Positions 15,862 through 23,509 of a DNA stretch of 64,000 nt are shown here, piece after piece (within the stretch, counting starts at the first letter, position 1; the number at the start of each line of letters is the position of its first letter). This DNA is from Xanthomonas sp. 10-10 (lineage in GTDB: Bacteria; Pseudomonadota; Gammaproteobacteria; Xanthomonadales; Xanthomonadaceae). The position numbers were made by a program, and so were the translations under genes. A model generated the notes under the pieces. It was given only the letters and a program-made list of their open reading frames with translations. It searched no databases and was not told the DNA's origin. The stretch is from NCBI RefSeq assembly GCF_040182365.1, contig NZ_CP144460.1, positions 1,240,001 through 1,304,000 on the forward strand, read 5' to 3'.

Positions 15862-17454
15862 TTATGCGGCTTGCGCAACGTTTTCGGCGCTGACCGGTGC
15901 GCTGGAGCGGATCAGGTGATCGAATGCGCTCAGGGCGGCCTTGGAGCCTTCGCCCATCGCGATCACGATCTGCTTGTACGGCACCGTGGTGGCGTCGCCT
16001 GCCGCAAACACCCCCGGCACGCTGGTCTGGCCTCGGTCGTCGATGATGATCTCGCCACGCGGCGACAGCTCCACCGTGCCGCGCAGGAACTCGGTGTTTG
16101 GCAGCAGGCCGATCTGCACGAACACGCCTTCCAGATCCACGTGCTGGATGTCGCCACCGGTGCGGTCCTTGTAGACCAGGCCGGTGACCTTCTGCCCGTC
16201 ACCGAGCACTTCGGTGGTCTGCGCGCTGGTGATGATGCGCACGTTGTGCAGGCTGCGCAGCTTGCGCTGCAGCACTTCGTCGGCGCGCAGCTTGTCGTCG
16301 AATTCCACCAGCGTGACATGCGCCACGATACCGGCCAGATCGATCGCGGCCTCGACACCGGAATTGCCGCCGCCGATCACCGCCACGCGCTTGCCCTTGA
16401 ACAGCGGGCCATCGCAATGCGGGCAATAGGCCACGCCCTTGTTCTTGTACTGGTCTTCGCCAGGCACGTTCATCTGCCTCCAGCGCGCGCCGGTGGACAG
16501 GATCACGGTCTTGCTCCTGAGCGAGGCGCCATTGGCGAGCTTGATCTCGATCAGGCCATCGGCACCGGCCGGAATCAGCTGCTCGGCGCGCTGCAGGTTC
16601 ATGATGTCCACGTCGTACTGGCGCACATGCTGCTCGAGCGCGGCGGCCATCTTCGGGCCTTCGGTTTCCGGTACCGAGATGAAGTTTTCGATCGACATGG
16701 TGTCCAGCACCTGGCCACCGAAACGCTCGGCGGCCACGCCGGTGCGGATGCCCTTGCGTGCGGCATACACCGCTGCTGCCGAGCCGGCCGGGCCGCCGCC
16801 GACCACCAGCACGTCGAAGGCGTCCTTGGCCGCGATCCTGGCGGCGTCGCGCTTGGCCGCGTTGGTGTCGAGTTTGGCGACGATCTGCTCCAGCGTCATG
16901 CGGCCCTGGTCGAACAGCTCGCCGTTCAAGTACACGGTGGGCACCGACATGATCTGGCGGGTTTCGACCTCGTCCTGGAACCACGCACCGTCGATGGCCA
17001 CGTGCTTGATGCGCGGGTTGAGCACGGCGGCCAGGTTCAGCGCCTGCACCACGTCCGGGCAGTTCTGGCACGACAGCGAGAAATAGGTTTCGAACTGGTA
17101 GTCGCCATCCAGGTGCTGGACCTGCTCGATCAGCTCGGCGGCAGCCTTGGACGGGTGCCCGCCCACCTGCAAAAGCGCCAGCACCAGCGAGGTGAACTCG
17201 TGGCCCATCGGCAGGCCGGCAAAGCGCAGCGAGATGTCCTGGCCCGGCGTGGTCAGCGCAAACGAGGGCTTGCGCTGGTTGTCGTCGCGGTGGATGTCCA
17301 GGCTGATCTTGTCCGAGAGCAACACCAGGTCCTCGAGCAGGTCGAGCATTTCGCGCGAGCCGGCGCTGTCGTCGATCGAGGCATTGATCTGGATCGGCCG
17401 CGTAACCCGTTCCAGGTAGGCGGTCAGCTGGGTCTTGAGATTGGCATCCAACAT
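15862..17454 (-). CDS. ahpF: Alkyl hydroperoxide reductase subunit F
   Basis: AhpF is the FAD/NADH-dependent disulfide reductase that regenerates AhpC. The 530-residue protein has an N-terminal double thioredoxin-like domain with CQNC (Cys129/Cys132). The thioredoxin-reductase-like core has FAD motif [12 protein letters not shown] near 218 and redox pair CPHC (Cys344/Cys347), then the NADH-binding motif [10 protein letters not shown] and the final FAD motif [10 protein letters not shown]. The ATG ending at 17454 is preceded by CAGGAG. The frame is open further upstream without domain content. It lies between ahpC and oxyR. Confidence 0.96.
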   Translation of the reverse strand: MLDANLKTQLTAYLERVTRPIQINASIDDSAGSREMLDLLEDLVLLSDKISLDIHRDDNQRKPSFALTTPGQDISLRFAGLPMGHEFTSLVLALLQVGGHPSKAAAELIEQVQHLDGDYQFETYFSLSCQNCPDVVQALNLAAVLNPRIKHVAIDGAWFQDEVETRQIMSVPTVYLNGELFDQGRMTLEQIVAKLDTNAAKRDAARIAAKDAFDVLVVGGGPAGSAAAVYAARKGIRTGVAAERFGGQVLDTMSIENFISVPETEGPKMAAALEQHVRQYDVDIMNLQRAEQLIPAGADGLIEIKLANGASLRSKTVILSTGARWRQMNVPGEDQYKNKGVAYCPHCDGPLFKGKRVAVIGGGNSGVEAAIDLAGIVAHVTLVEFDDKLRADEVLQRKLRSLHNVRIITSAQTTEVLGDGQKVTGLVYKDRTGGDIQHVDLEGVFVQIGLLPNTEFLRGTVELSPRGEIIIDDRGQTSVPGVFAAGDATTVPYKQIVIAMGEGSKAALSAFDHLIRSSAPVSAENVAQAA

Positions 17455-17609
17455 GGAAAACTCCTGGAAATGGGCAAGGGGAGAGCGTGGCGTCGCTGCG
17501 CAAGCGCAGGTCGCCGGGGGAGGAAGGGGATGAACCGCAGCCGGCGCGATGTCGGGAATGCGTGCTGGCGATGGCTGGCGGGCAGCCCGGCACCGGCTCC
17601 GGTTCACCC

Positions 17610-17659
17610 CCGGCCCAGTGCTGGGCCGGAGATGCTCCGGCCTCAACCACAGGCCGGAG
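17610..17659 (-). terminator. Tandem hairpins between ahpC and ahpF
   Basis: Two GC-rich hairpins lie within 65 bp of the ahpC stop: CTCCGGCCT/AGGCCGGAG (17635-17643 with 17651-17659) and CCGGCCCAG/CTGGGCCGG (17610-17618 with 17621-17629). They lack T-tracts. They could cause partial termination or protect the ahpC message, giving more AhpC than AhpF. This role is inference. Confidence 0.6.
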
Positions 17660-17671
17660 GTGTCAGTCGGT

Positions 17672-18235
17672 TTAGATCTTGCCGACCAGGTCCAGCGACG
17701 GAGCCAGGGTCTTGGCGCCTTCCTTCCACTTGGCCGGGCAGACCTGGCCGGGGTTGTTGGCGACGAACTGGGCAGCAGTCAGCTTGCGCAGCGTCTCGGT
17801 GACGTCGCGGGCGATCGCGTTGTCGTGGATCTCGAGGGTCTTGATCACGCCGTCCGGGTTGATGATGAAGGTGCCGCGCAAGGCCAGGCCTTCTTCTTCG
17901 ATGTGCACGCCGAACGCGCGGGTCAGCTTGTGGGTCGGATCGCCGATCAGCGGGAACTGCGCCTTGCCCACGGCCGGCGAGGTTTCATGCCACACCTTGT
18001 GCGAGAAGTGCGTATCGGTGGTGACGATGTAGACCTCGGCGCCTGCCTTCTGGAACGCGGCATAGTTGTCGGCGGCGTCTTCCACTTCGGTCGGGCAGTT
18101 GAAGGTGAAGGCGGCCGGCATGAAGATCAGCACCGACCACTTGCCCTTCAGGCTGGCCTCGGTGACTTCGATGAAATTGCCGTTGTGGTACGCATTCGCC
18201 TTGAACGGCTGGACCTGAGTGTTGATGAGAGACAT
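17672..18235 (-). CDS. ahpC: Alkyl hydroperoxide reductase AhpC (2-Cys peroxiredoxin)
   Basis: AhpC reduces organic hydroperoxides and low-level hydrogen peroxide. The 187-residue protein has the peroxidatic Cys47 in FTFNCPTE and the resolving Cys166 in GQVCPAKW, the same numbering as in E. coli and Salmonella. The GGLG-type floppiness loop is not obvious, but the C-terminal tail is normal. It is the first gene of the ahpC-ahpF-oxyR series, with hairpins between it and ahpF. An OxyR-like half site lies about 100 bp upstream. Confidence 0.97.
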   Translation of the reverse strand: MSLINTQVQPFKANAYHNGNFIEVTEASLKGKWSVLIFMPAAFTFNCPTEVEDAADNYAAFQKAGAEVYIVTTDTHFSHKVWHETSPAVGKAQFPLIGDPTHKLTRAFGVHIEEEGLALRGTFIINPDGVIKTLEIHDNAIARDVTETLRKLTAAQFVANNPGQVCPAKWKEGAKTLAPSLDLVGKI

Positions 18236-18333
18236 TGAGTTTCCTCGTGCGATGAAGGGGGGCGGGGGATGGAACAGCCGCCATGGTAGGCAGGATCGAT
18301 AGATTTCTCAAATCGATTGATGGAATTGGATAG

Positions 18334-18348
18334 ATAGTTTTTGGCTAT
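18334..18348. promoter_or_regulatory. OxyR-type binding element upstream of ahpC
   Basis: ATAG-N7-CTAT, with T at the expected inner position, matches the OxyR half-element consensus except for one inner base. It lies about 100 bp upstream of the ahpC start in an AT-rich stretch with further ATAG and ATCGAT words (18297-18352). This is the expected place for peroxide-inducible control. The prmC gene is divergent, so the same region separates both promoters. Confidence 0.65.
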
Positions 18349-18428
18349 CGATTTTGCAGACGGCATCTGGCGCTGCGGGTGGGCCGTCCCATCTCCGATA
18401 ATGGTCGGCCGATGTTTCGCATGAGTGA

Positions 18429-19292
18429 ATGATCCGTATGAGCGACGATCCTGCAGGCATCCCTGCCGAACAGCTGCTACGGCAGGCCGCGCTGCGGATC
18501 GACCGTCGAGACGCCGAACCGCTGCTGTTGCACGCGCTGAGCCGCGACCGCGCCTGGCTGTTCGCGCACGGCCGTGACCCGGTGCCGCCGACCATGGCGC
18601 AGGCCTTCGAAGCCTTGGTGCAGCGGCGGCAGGCGGGCGAGCCGGTGGCCTACCTGACCGGTTCGCGAGGGTTCTGGACCCTGGACCTGGCTGTCTCCAC
18701 CGCCACGCTGATTCCACGTGCCGATACCGAAGCGCTGGTCGAGCTGGCGCTGGAGCGGCTGGAGCACACGCCCGGCCGCCGCGTGGCCGATCTGGGAACG
18801 GGCAGCGGCGCGATCGCCCTGGCGATCGCCAGCGAGCGGCCGCAGGCGCAGGTGATCGCCACCGACGCCAGTGCGGCCGCGCTCGCCATCGCCCAGCGCA
18901 ACGCCGACAGTCACCGTCTATCGAACGTGCACTGCCGCCACGGCAGCTGGTTCGCGCCGCTGGCCGGCGAGCGCTTTGATCTGATCGCCAGCAATCCGCC
19001 CTACATCGCGGCCGGCGACCCGCATCTTGCGCAGGGCGATCTGCGCTATGAGCCGGCCAGCGCGCTGGCCTCCGGCAGCGATGGGCTGGACGACATCCGT
19101 TCGATCGTGGCCGATGCGCCCGCGCATCTGCGCGCAGGCGGCTGGCTGCTGCTCGAGCATGGCTGGGATCAGGGTGCGGCCGTGGCCGAGCTGCTGCGCG
19201 CGCGCGGGTTTACGCACGTGGCCACGCATCAGGATCTGGAACAGCGCGATCGGGTGACGCTGGGATGCTGGGAGGCGGGCGCGACGCAATAA
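18429..19292 (+). CDS. prmC: Release factor glutamine methyltransferase PrmC
   Basis: PrmC (HemK) N5-methylates the glutamine of the GGQ motif in release factors. The 287-residue protein has the helical N-domain, SAM-binding [14 protein letters not shown] (about 119-132) and the amide-binding NPPY at residues 189-192. Two starts are possible, ATG at 18429 or 18438; I give the first. Unlike in many gammaproteobacteria it is not next to prfA, which lies 33 kb away. It is divergent from ahpC. Confidence 0.94.
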   Translation: MIRMSDDPAGIPAEQLLRQAALRIDRRDAEPLLLHALSRDRAWLFAHGRDPVPPTMAQAFEALVQRRQAGEPVAYLTGSRGFWTLDLAVSTATLIPRADTEALVELALERLEHTPGRRVADLGTGSGAIALAIASERPQAQVIATDASAAALAIAQRNADSHRLSNVHCRHGSWFAPLAGERFDLIASNPPYIAAGDPHLAQGDLRYEPASALASGSDGLDDIRSIVADAPAHLRAGGWLLLEHGWDQGAAVAELLRARGFTHVATHQDLEQRDRVTLGCWEAGATQ

Positions 19293-19427
19293 GGTTGTCT
19301 GCTGCAGTGTCGCTGACGGTGCAGTCACTGCGTGCCGGCGTGCCCGGGCACTCACCGCTGCGGGAAGACACGGCCGTTGGCTCCATCGTCGATCGCTACA
19401 ATGCGGGTTTTCGCCCAGGACCGACGC

Positions 19428-20369
19428 ATGCGCACGCTCTATCCCGAGATCACGCCCTACGAGCAGGGCAGCCTGAAGGTCGACGACCGCCACACGCTGT
19501 ACTTCGAACAGTGCGGCAACCCGCAGGGCAAACCGGTGGTGATGCTGCACGGCGGCCCGGGCGGCGGTTGCAACGCCAAGATGCGGCGCTTCCACGACCC
19601 GGCCAAGTACCGCATCGTGCTGTTCGACCAGCGCGGCTCGGGCCGGTCCACCCCGCATGCCGATCTCACCGACAACACCACCTGGGATCTGGTCGCCGAC
19701 ATCGAGCGCCTGCGCACGCACCTGGGCATCGAGCGCTGGCAGGTGTTCGGCGGCAGCTGGGGCTCGACGCTGGCGCTTGCGTATGCGCAGACCCACCCGC
19801 AGCAGGTCACCGAGCTGGTGCTGCGCGGCATCTTCCTGCTGCGTCGTTTCGAGCTGGAATGGTTCTATCAGGAAGGCGCCAGCCGGCTGTTCCCGGACGC
19901 ATGGGAGCACTACATCAGCGCCATCTCGGCCGACGAACATGGCGATCTGATCGCTGCGTTCCATCGCCGCCTGACCAGCGACGACGAAGCCACGCGGCTG
20001 GCCGCCGCCAAGGCCTGGAGCGTGTGGGAAGGCGCCACCAGCTTTTTGCACGTCGACGAAGACTTCGTCACCGGGCATGAGGACGCGCACTTTGCGTTGG
20101 CGTTCGCACGCATCGAGAACCACTACTTCGTCAACCAGGGCTTCTTCGAGGTGGAAGGCCAGTTGCTGCGCGACGCGCACCGCATTGCCGATATCCCCGG
20201 GGTGATCGTGCACGGCCGTTACGATGTGGTCTGCCCGCTGCAAAGCGCCTGGGATCTGCACAAGGCCTGGCCGAAGTCACAGTTGCAGATCAGCCCGGCC
20301 TCGGGGCACTCGGCGTTCGAGCCGGAAAATGTCGATGCCTTGGTACGCGCGACCGACGGGTTTGCCTGA
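19428..20369 (+). CDS. pip: Proline iminopeptidase
   Basis: Pip cleaves N-terminal proline from peptides. The 313-residue length equals that of the crystallised Xanthomonas enzyme. The alpha/beta hydrolase core has the oxyanion motif HGGPGGG at 41-47 and Ser110 in FGGSWGS as nucleophile. The catalytic Asp is in GRYDVVCP (about 266) and the His in SGHSAFE (about 294). There is no signal peptide. I chose the ATG at 19428 because the family starts at MRTLYP. A TACAAT -10-like box lies at 19397-19402 without a good -35 partner. Confidence 0.96.
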   Translation: MRTLYPEITPYEQGSLKVDDRHTLYFEQCGNPQGKPVVMLHGGPGGGCNAKMRRFHDPAKYRIVLFDQRGSGRSTPHADLTDNTTWDLVADIERLRTHLGIERWQVFGGSWGSTLALAYAQTHPQQVTELVLRGIFLLRRFELEWFYQEGASRLFPDAWEHYISAISADEHGDLIAAFHRRLTSDDEATRLAAAKAWSVWEGATSFLHVDEDFVTGHEDAHFALAFARIENHYFVNQGFFEVEGQLLRDAHRIADIPGVIVHGRYDVVCPLQSAWDLHKAWPKSQLQISPASGHSAFEPENVDALVRATDGFA

Positions 20370-20412
20370 ACGACCATGTCGGACGCAGACGGGTCATGCC
20401 CTCGCATGACCC

Positions 20413-20480
20413 GTAGGAGCGCGCTTGCGCGCGATGGGGCGCTACCGGTAAAGCCCGATCGCGCGCAAGCGCGCTCCTAC
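20413..20480. repeat. GTAGGAGCGC palindromic element, copy 2
   Basis: Perfect 23-bp arms (20413-20435 and 20458-20480) surround a loop with CTACCGGTAAAGCCC. It is the same family as the elements at 7104 and 31378. It lies between the convergent pip and amidohydrolase genes, so it could end both transcripts. Confidence 0.92.
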
Positions 20481-20496
20481 CCTGCTTGCCGGTTTT

Positions 20497-21294
20497 TTAG
20501 CGCGGCAGCAGCGCATCCGCCAGCGGCGGCAGGATGCGCGCCAATCGATCTGCCCATGCCTGTTGACCGGCGGCGTCGCCGATCAGGTCCTGGCGGATTT
20601 CCAGTTCCACATGCAGCAGGCCGCGGCCTTCGCCATGGACCGGGATGGCGTAGTCGGTGGCATCGCTGACCGCATACGGTTGATTGTCTCCCACCACCAG
20701 GTCCGGCTCCGCACGCAAGGCATCCAGCAAACGATGCGCCAGCCGCGTGTCGCGGTGGTACAGCACGCCGGCATGCCAGGGACGCGCGTTGCCGGCCATC
20801 ACCGGGGTGAAGCTGTGCATCGACACCAGCAGCGTCGGTTGCGCGCGCTGCGCGCGTGCATCCAGTTCGGCCGCGATGCGCGCGTGGTATGGCGCGAAGA
20901 TCGCATCGATACGTTGCTGGCGATCGGCGGCGGTCAACGCCAGGTTGCCGGGAATCGACGTGCCGTCGCTGACCTCCGGCATCCGGCTGGCCGCGCCATC
21001 GGGCCGGTTGCAGTCGATCACCAGCCGCGAATAGGTCTGGGTGATGGCAACCGCATCCAGCGCCTCGGCCAGCAGACGGGTGACCTGCGCAATGCCGATA
21101 TCCCAGCCGATATGGCGGTCCAGCTCGAACTGCGGCAGGCCCAGGTTGTCCAGCCGTGCCGGCACGCGCTGGCCGGCGTGGTCGGCGATCAACAGCCACG
21201 GCGATGCCGCCCGCGCGTTGTGCACGGTAAACGCCGGCGGGTCTTCTGGGCCAAGCAATGGGTCCACGGCGGCATCAACCACGCGGCGTGCCAT
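20497..21294 (-). CDS. N-formylglutamate amidohydrolase family protein
   Basis: The 265-residue protein belongs to the N-formylglutamate amidohydrolase (FGase, HutG-like) superfamily. LLIADHAGQRVP near residue 35 contains the metal-site histidine. YSRLVIDCNRP, VSMHSFTP and LLHVELEIRQDLI are other conserved blocks. The true substrate may be a different N-acyl or amide compound, because no histidine-degradation genes lie nearby. Its ATG (ending 21294) overlaps the end of the NUDIX gene by 20 bp, making it the last gene of the nitroreductase-exonuclease-NUDIX operon. Longer upstream frames run inside the NUDIX gene. Confidence 0.82.
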   Translation of the reverse strand: MARRVVDAAVDPLLGPEDPPAFTVHNARAASPWLLIADHAGQRVPARLDNLGLPQFELDRHIGWDIGIAQVTRLLAEALDAVAITQTYSRLVIDCNRPDGAASRMPEVSDGTSIPGNLALTAADRQQRIDAIFAPYHARIAAELDARAQRAQPTLLVSMHSFTPVMAGNARPWHAGVLYHRDTRLAHRLLDALRAEPDLVVGDNQPYAVSDATDYAIPVHGEGRGLLHVELEIRQDLIGDAAGQQAWADRLARILPPLADALLPR

Positions 21295-21826
21295 CCAGGG
21301 CGTGATCGACCAGGTACAGCCCGGCCCACAACTTGGGGTCCATCTGATAGCCCTCGGCCATCTTCTGCACCAGCCAGGCGCCGACCTGCGCGCGCGGGAT
21401 TTCGTGCACGGTGATGTCCTCGCTGGCATCGCCGCCGCCGGCGCCGACCTTGCGCAGCCCGGTGGCGCGCACGAAGGCGATCTTCTCGCTGCTGGCACCG
21501 GCCGAGGTGGGGCCGATCATCAGCACTTCGGCGTGCGCGGCGGTCCAGCCGGTCTCTTCTTCCAGTTCGCGGATCGCCGACAGCTCGATCGACTCGTCGG
21601 CATGCACATCGCCGACCAGGCCGGCCGGCATTTCGATGGTGCGCGCCTGCAGCGGCACGCGGAACTGTTCGACGAACAACATCGCATCGTCCGGGGTCAC
21701 CGCCACGATGATCGCGGCCAGGCCGCCGGCATGCACGCGTTCGGAGTACTCCCAGGTGCCGCGCACGACCATGCGCTGGTACTTGCCTTCGTAGACAACG
21801 GTGGGCGGGGTGTCGTGTCGGTTCAT
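21275..21826 (-). CDS. NUDIX hydrolase, ADP-ribose pyrophosphatase-like
   Basis: The 183-residue protein carries a NUDIX box, starting at GLVGDVHADESIELSAIREL and continuing EEETGW, with the glutamates needed for metal binding. The N-terminal VYEGKYQRMVVRGTWEY and the spacing fit the ADP-ribose/NDP-sugar pyrophosphatase subfamily (NudF/NudE-like), which hydrolyses nucleoside diphosphate-linked metabolites. It starts 2 bp downstream of the exonuclease stop codon. The position in the operon suggests nucleotide housekeeping, but the exact substrate is open. Confidence 0.85.
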   Translation of the reverse strand: MNRHDTPPTVVYEGKYQRMVVRGTWEYSERVHAGGLAAIIVAVTPDDAMLFVEQFRVPLQARTIEMPAGLVGDVHADESIELSAIRELEEETGWTAAHAEVLMIGPTSAGASSEKIAFVRATGLRKVGAGGGDASEDITVHEIPRAQVGAWLVQKMAEGYQMDPKLWAGLYLVDHALDGTPRG

Positions 21827-21828
21827 GG

Positions 21829-22809
21829 TCAGGCGCCTTGAGACAGGGAAGCGGGAGGTGGGGGCAGCGCGGCGCCGTCGCACACGGCCAGCAGGCGGCG
21901 GCGCGTGAGCGGCCCGAAGCGCAGGCTGTCGCACAAGCCGATCAGCATGTCCGCATCGGCCTGCGCGCGCGTGAAACCGGCGTCGGTCAAGCCCAGCGGT
22001 GCATCCAGTGCAATGGTGGTGAGCTGGCGCCACAGCAACGCATGGTCGCGTTGTTCGCGCAGCCGTACGGCCATTTGCGCAGCGCCGCGCAAGCGCAGGA
22101 ACGGAATCTCGTCGATGCGTTCCAGCAGCGCATCCAGGCTGCCGAAATGCGCCAGCAGTACGGCCGCCGATTTGGCACCGATGCCGGTGATGCCGGGAAT
22201 GTTGTCGATCGCATCGCCGCACAGCGCCAGGTAGTCGGCGATCTGGTGCGCATGCACGCCATGGCGCGCCTTGACCCCGTCCATGCCCCAGCGCAGGTTG
22301 CGCGCGTAGTCCCATTGCTCGTCGTGTTCGAACAACAGTTGCGACAGATCCTTGTCGGCCGACACGATCACCCCGCGCAGGCCGTGCGCGCGCACGCTGT
22401 GCAAGGCGCTGCCGATCAGGTCGTCGGCCTCGTACTCGCGGTGGGCCAGCACGCTCAGGCCCAGGGCTGCGCACAGCGCCTTGCAGTGCGCGAACTGGCG
22501 TCGCAGTGCATCCGGTGCCGGCTCGCGGTTGCCCTTGTAAGCGGGGTAGATCGCGTGCCGAAAACAGCTGTCCAGTGCTTCGTCGAAGGCGATGGTGATG
22601 TGCTGCGGGCGCTCGCGTTCCAGCAGGTCCAGCAGAAAACGCGCAAAGCCGTGCACCGCATTGGTCGGCCAGCCTTGCGCGTCCTGAAATTCGTCCGGAA
22701 TCGAGTGCCAGGCACGGAACACGTACAGGCTGGCATCGATCAGGTACAACGGCTCCGGGCGCGGGCCGCCCGGCAGCGCCGCGGCAATGGCACCCGGCAG
22801 CGTGCTCAC
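21829..22809 (-). CDS. 5'-3' exonuclease / flap endonuclease-like protein
   Basis: The 326-residue protein matches the free-standing 5'-3' exonucleases related to the N-domain of DNA polymerase I and Xni. Metal-binding acidic clusters are present in YLIDASLYVF, EYEADDLIG, SADKDLSQL and GDAIDNIPG. The helix-hairpin-helix motif is GITGIGAKSA. It probably removes RNA primers or flaps in DNA replication and repair. The start codon overlaps the nitroreductase stop by 4 bp (ATGA), which fixes the start and the operon. Confidence 0.88.
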   Translation of the reverse strand: MSTLPGAIAAALPGGPRPEPLYLIDASLYVFRAWHSIPDEFQDAQGWPTNAVHGFARFLLDLLERERPQHITIAFDEALDSCFRHAIYPAYKGNREPAPDALRRQFAHCKALCAALGLSVLAHREYEADDLIGSALHSVRAHGLRGVIVSADKDLSQLLFEHDEQWDYARNLRWGMDGVKARHGVHAHQIADYLALCGDAIDNIPGITGIGAKSAAVLLAHFGSLDALLERIDEIPFLRLRGAAQMAVRLREQRDHALLWRQLTTIALDAPLGLTDAGFTRAQADADMLIGLCDSLRFGPLTRRRLLAVCDGAALPPPPASLSQGA

Positions 22810-23381
22810 GGGGTCCAGTCGCGCAGCAAGGTGCGCGGGTCCGGACGCTCGCGCTCGGGCACCTGCATGCGCGGCGTGCCGACATGGATGAAGCCGGCGA
22901 TGCGCTCATTTTCGCCCAGGCCCAGATAGCCGGTCACGGCCGGGTCGTAGGCCATCCAGGCAGTCAGCCACTGCGCGCCGAAGCCATGCGCCTGCGCGGC
23001 CTGCAGTAATGCAAAACACACGCAACCGGCGGTGAGCAGTTGCTCCTGCTCGGGCACCTTGTGCTCCGGGCGTAGCGTGGCGACGACCACGATCACCAGC
23101 GGTGCATCGCTGAAGCGGTTACGGTCTTTCTCGACCACCGCCGGTGGTGCCAGCGGATCGGCGGCCTGGGTGCGTTCGGCCAGAAAGTCGCCCAAGGCAT
23201 GCCGCGCGTCGCCGCTGATGCGCAGGAAACGGAACGGCACCAGCTTGCCGTGATCGGGCACGCGCACCGCCGATGTCAACATGCGCAGCAAGGTGTCTTC
23301 ATCCGGGCCGGGCTCACCCAGTTGTTTGGAAGGGACCGACCGACGTGCGTCCAGCGCCTGGAGCGAATAGGGTGCGTGCAT
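22806..23381 (-). CDS. Nitroreductase family protein
   Basis: The 191-residue FMN-dependent protein resembles YdjA-type minimal nitroreductases. An N-terminal RRSVPSKQL arginine pair binds FMN phosphate. SAVRVPDHGKLVPFRF is the FMN/dimer segment, and GENERIAGFIHVGTP is near the end. Physiological substrates are unknown; these enzymes reduce nitroaromatics or quinones with NAD(P)H. I start at the ATG ending at 23381 since the family starts a few residues before the RRS motif. It is the first gene of the four-gene minus operon. Confidence 0.87.
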   Translation of the reverse strand: MHAPYSLQALDARRSVPSKQLGEPGPDEDTLLRMLTSAVRVPDHGKLVPFRFLRISGDARHALGDFLAERTQAADPLAPPAVVEKDRNRFSDAPLVIVVVATLRPEHKVPEQEQLLTAGCVCFALLQAAQAHGFGAQWLTAWMAYDPAVTGYLGLGENERIAGFIHVGTPRMQVPERERPDPRTLLRDWTP

Positions 23382-23509
23382 AATTTGCGGTTCTGGGCAA
23401 CGAATGCGCCAATTATAGACGGGCCCTTCCCAACGCCGGCCGCATGATGGCCGGCCCCGGGATGTCTGCAGGCATCGCCCCTTCCTGCCCGCTCTTTCAG
23501 CGTTGTCCG

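Noticed and set aside
21275..22909. Apparent fusion of exonuclease-region and NUDIX frames (544 residues)
   Set aside because: The N-terminal half is an out-of-frame reading of the exonuclease gene. The NUDIX domain has its own ATG ending at 21826, 2 bp after the exonuclease stop.
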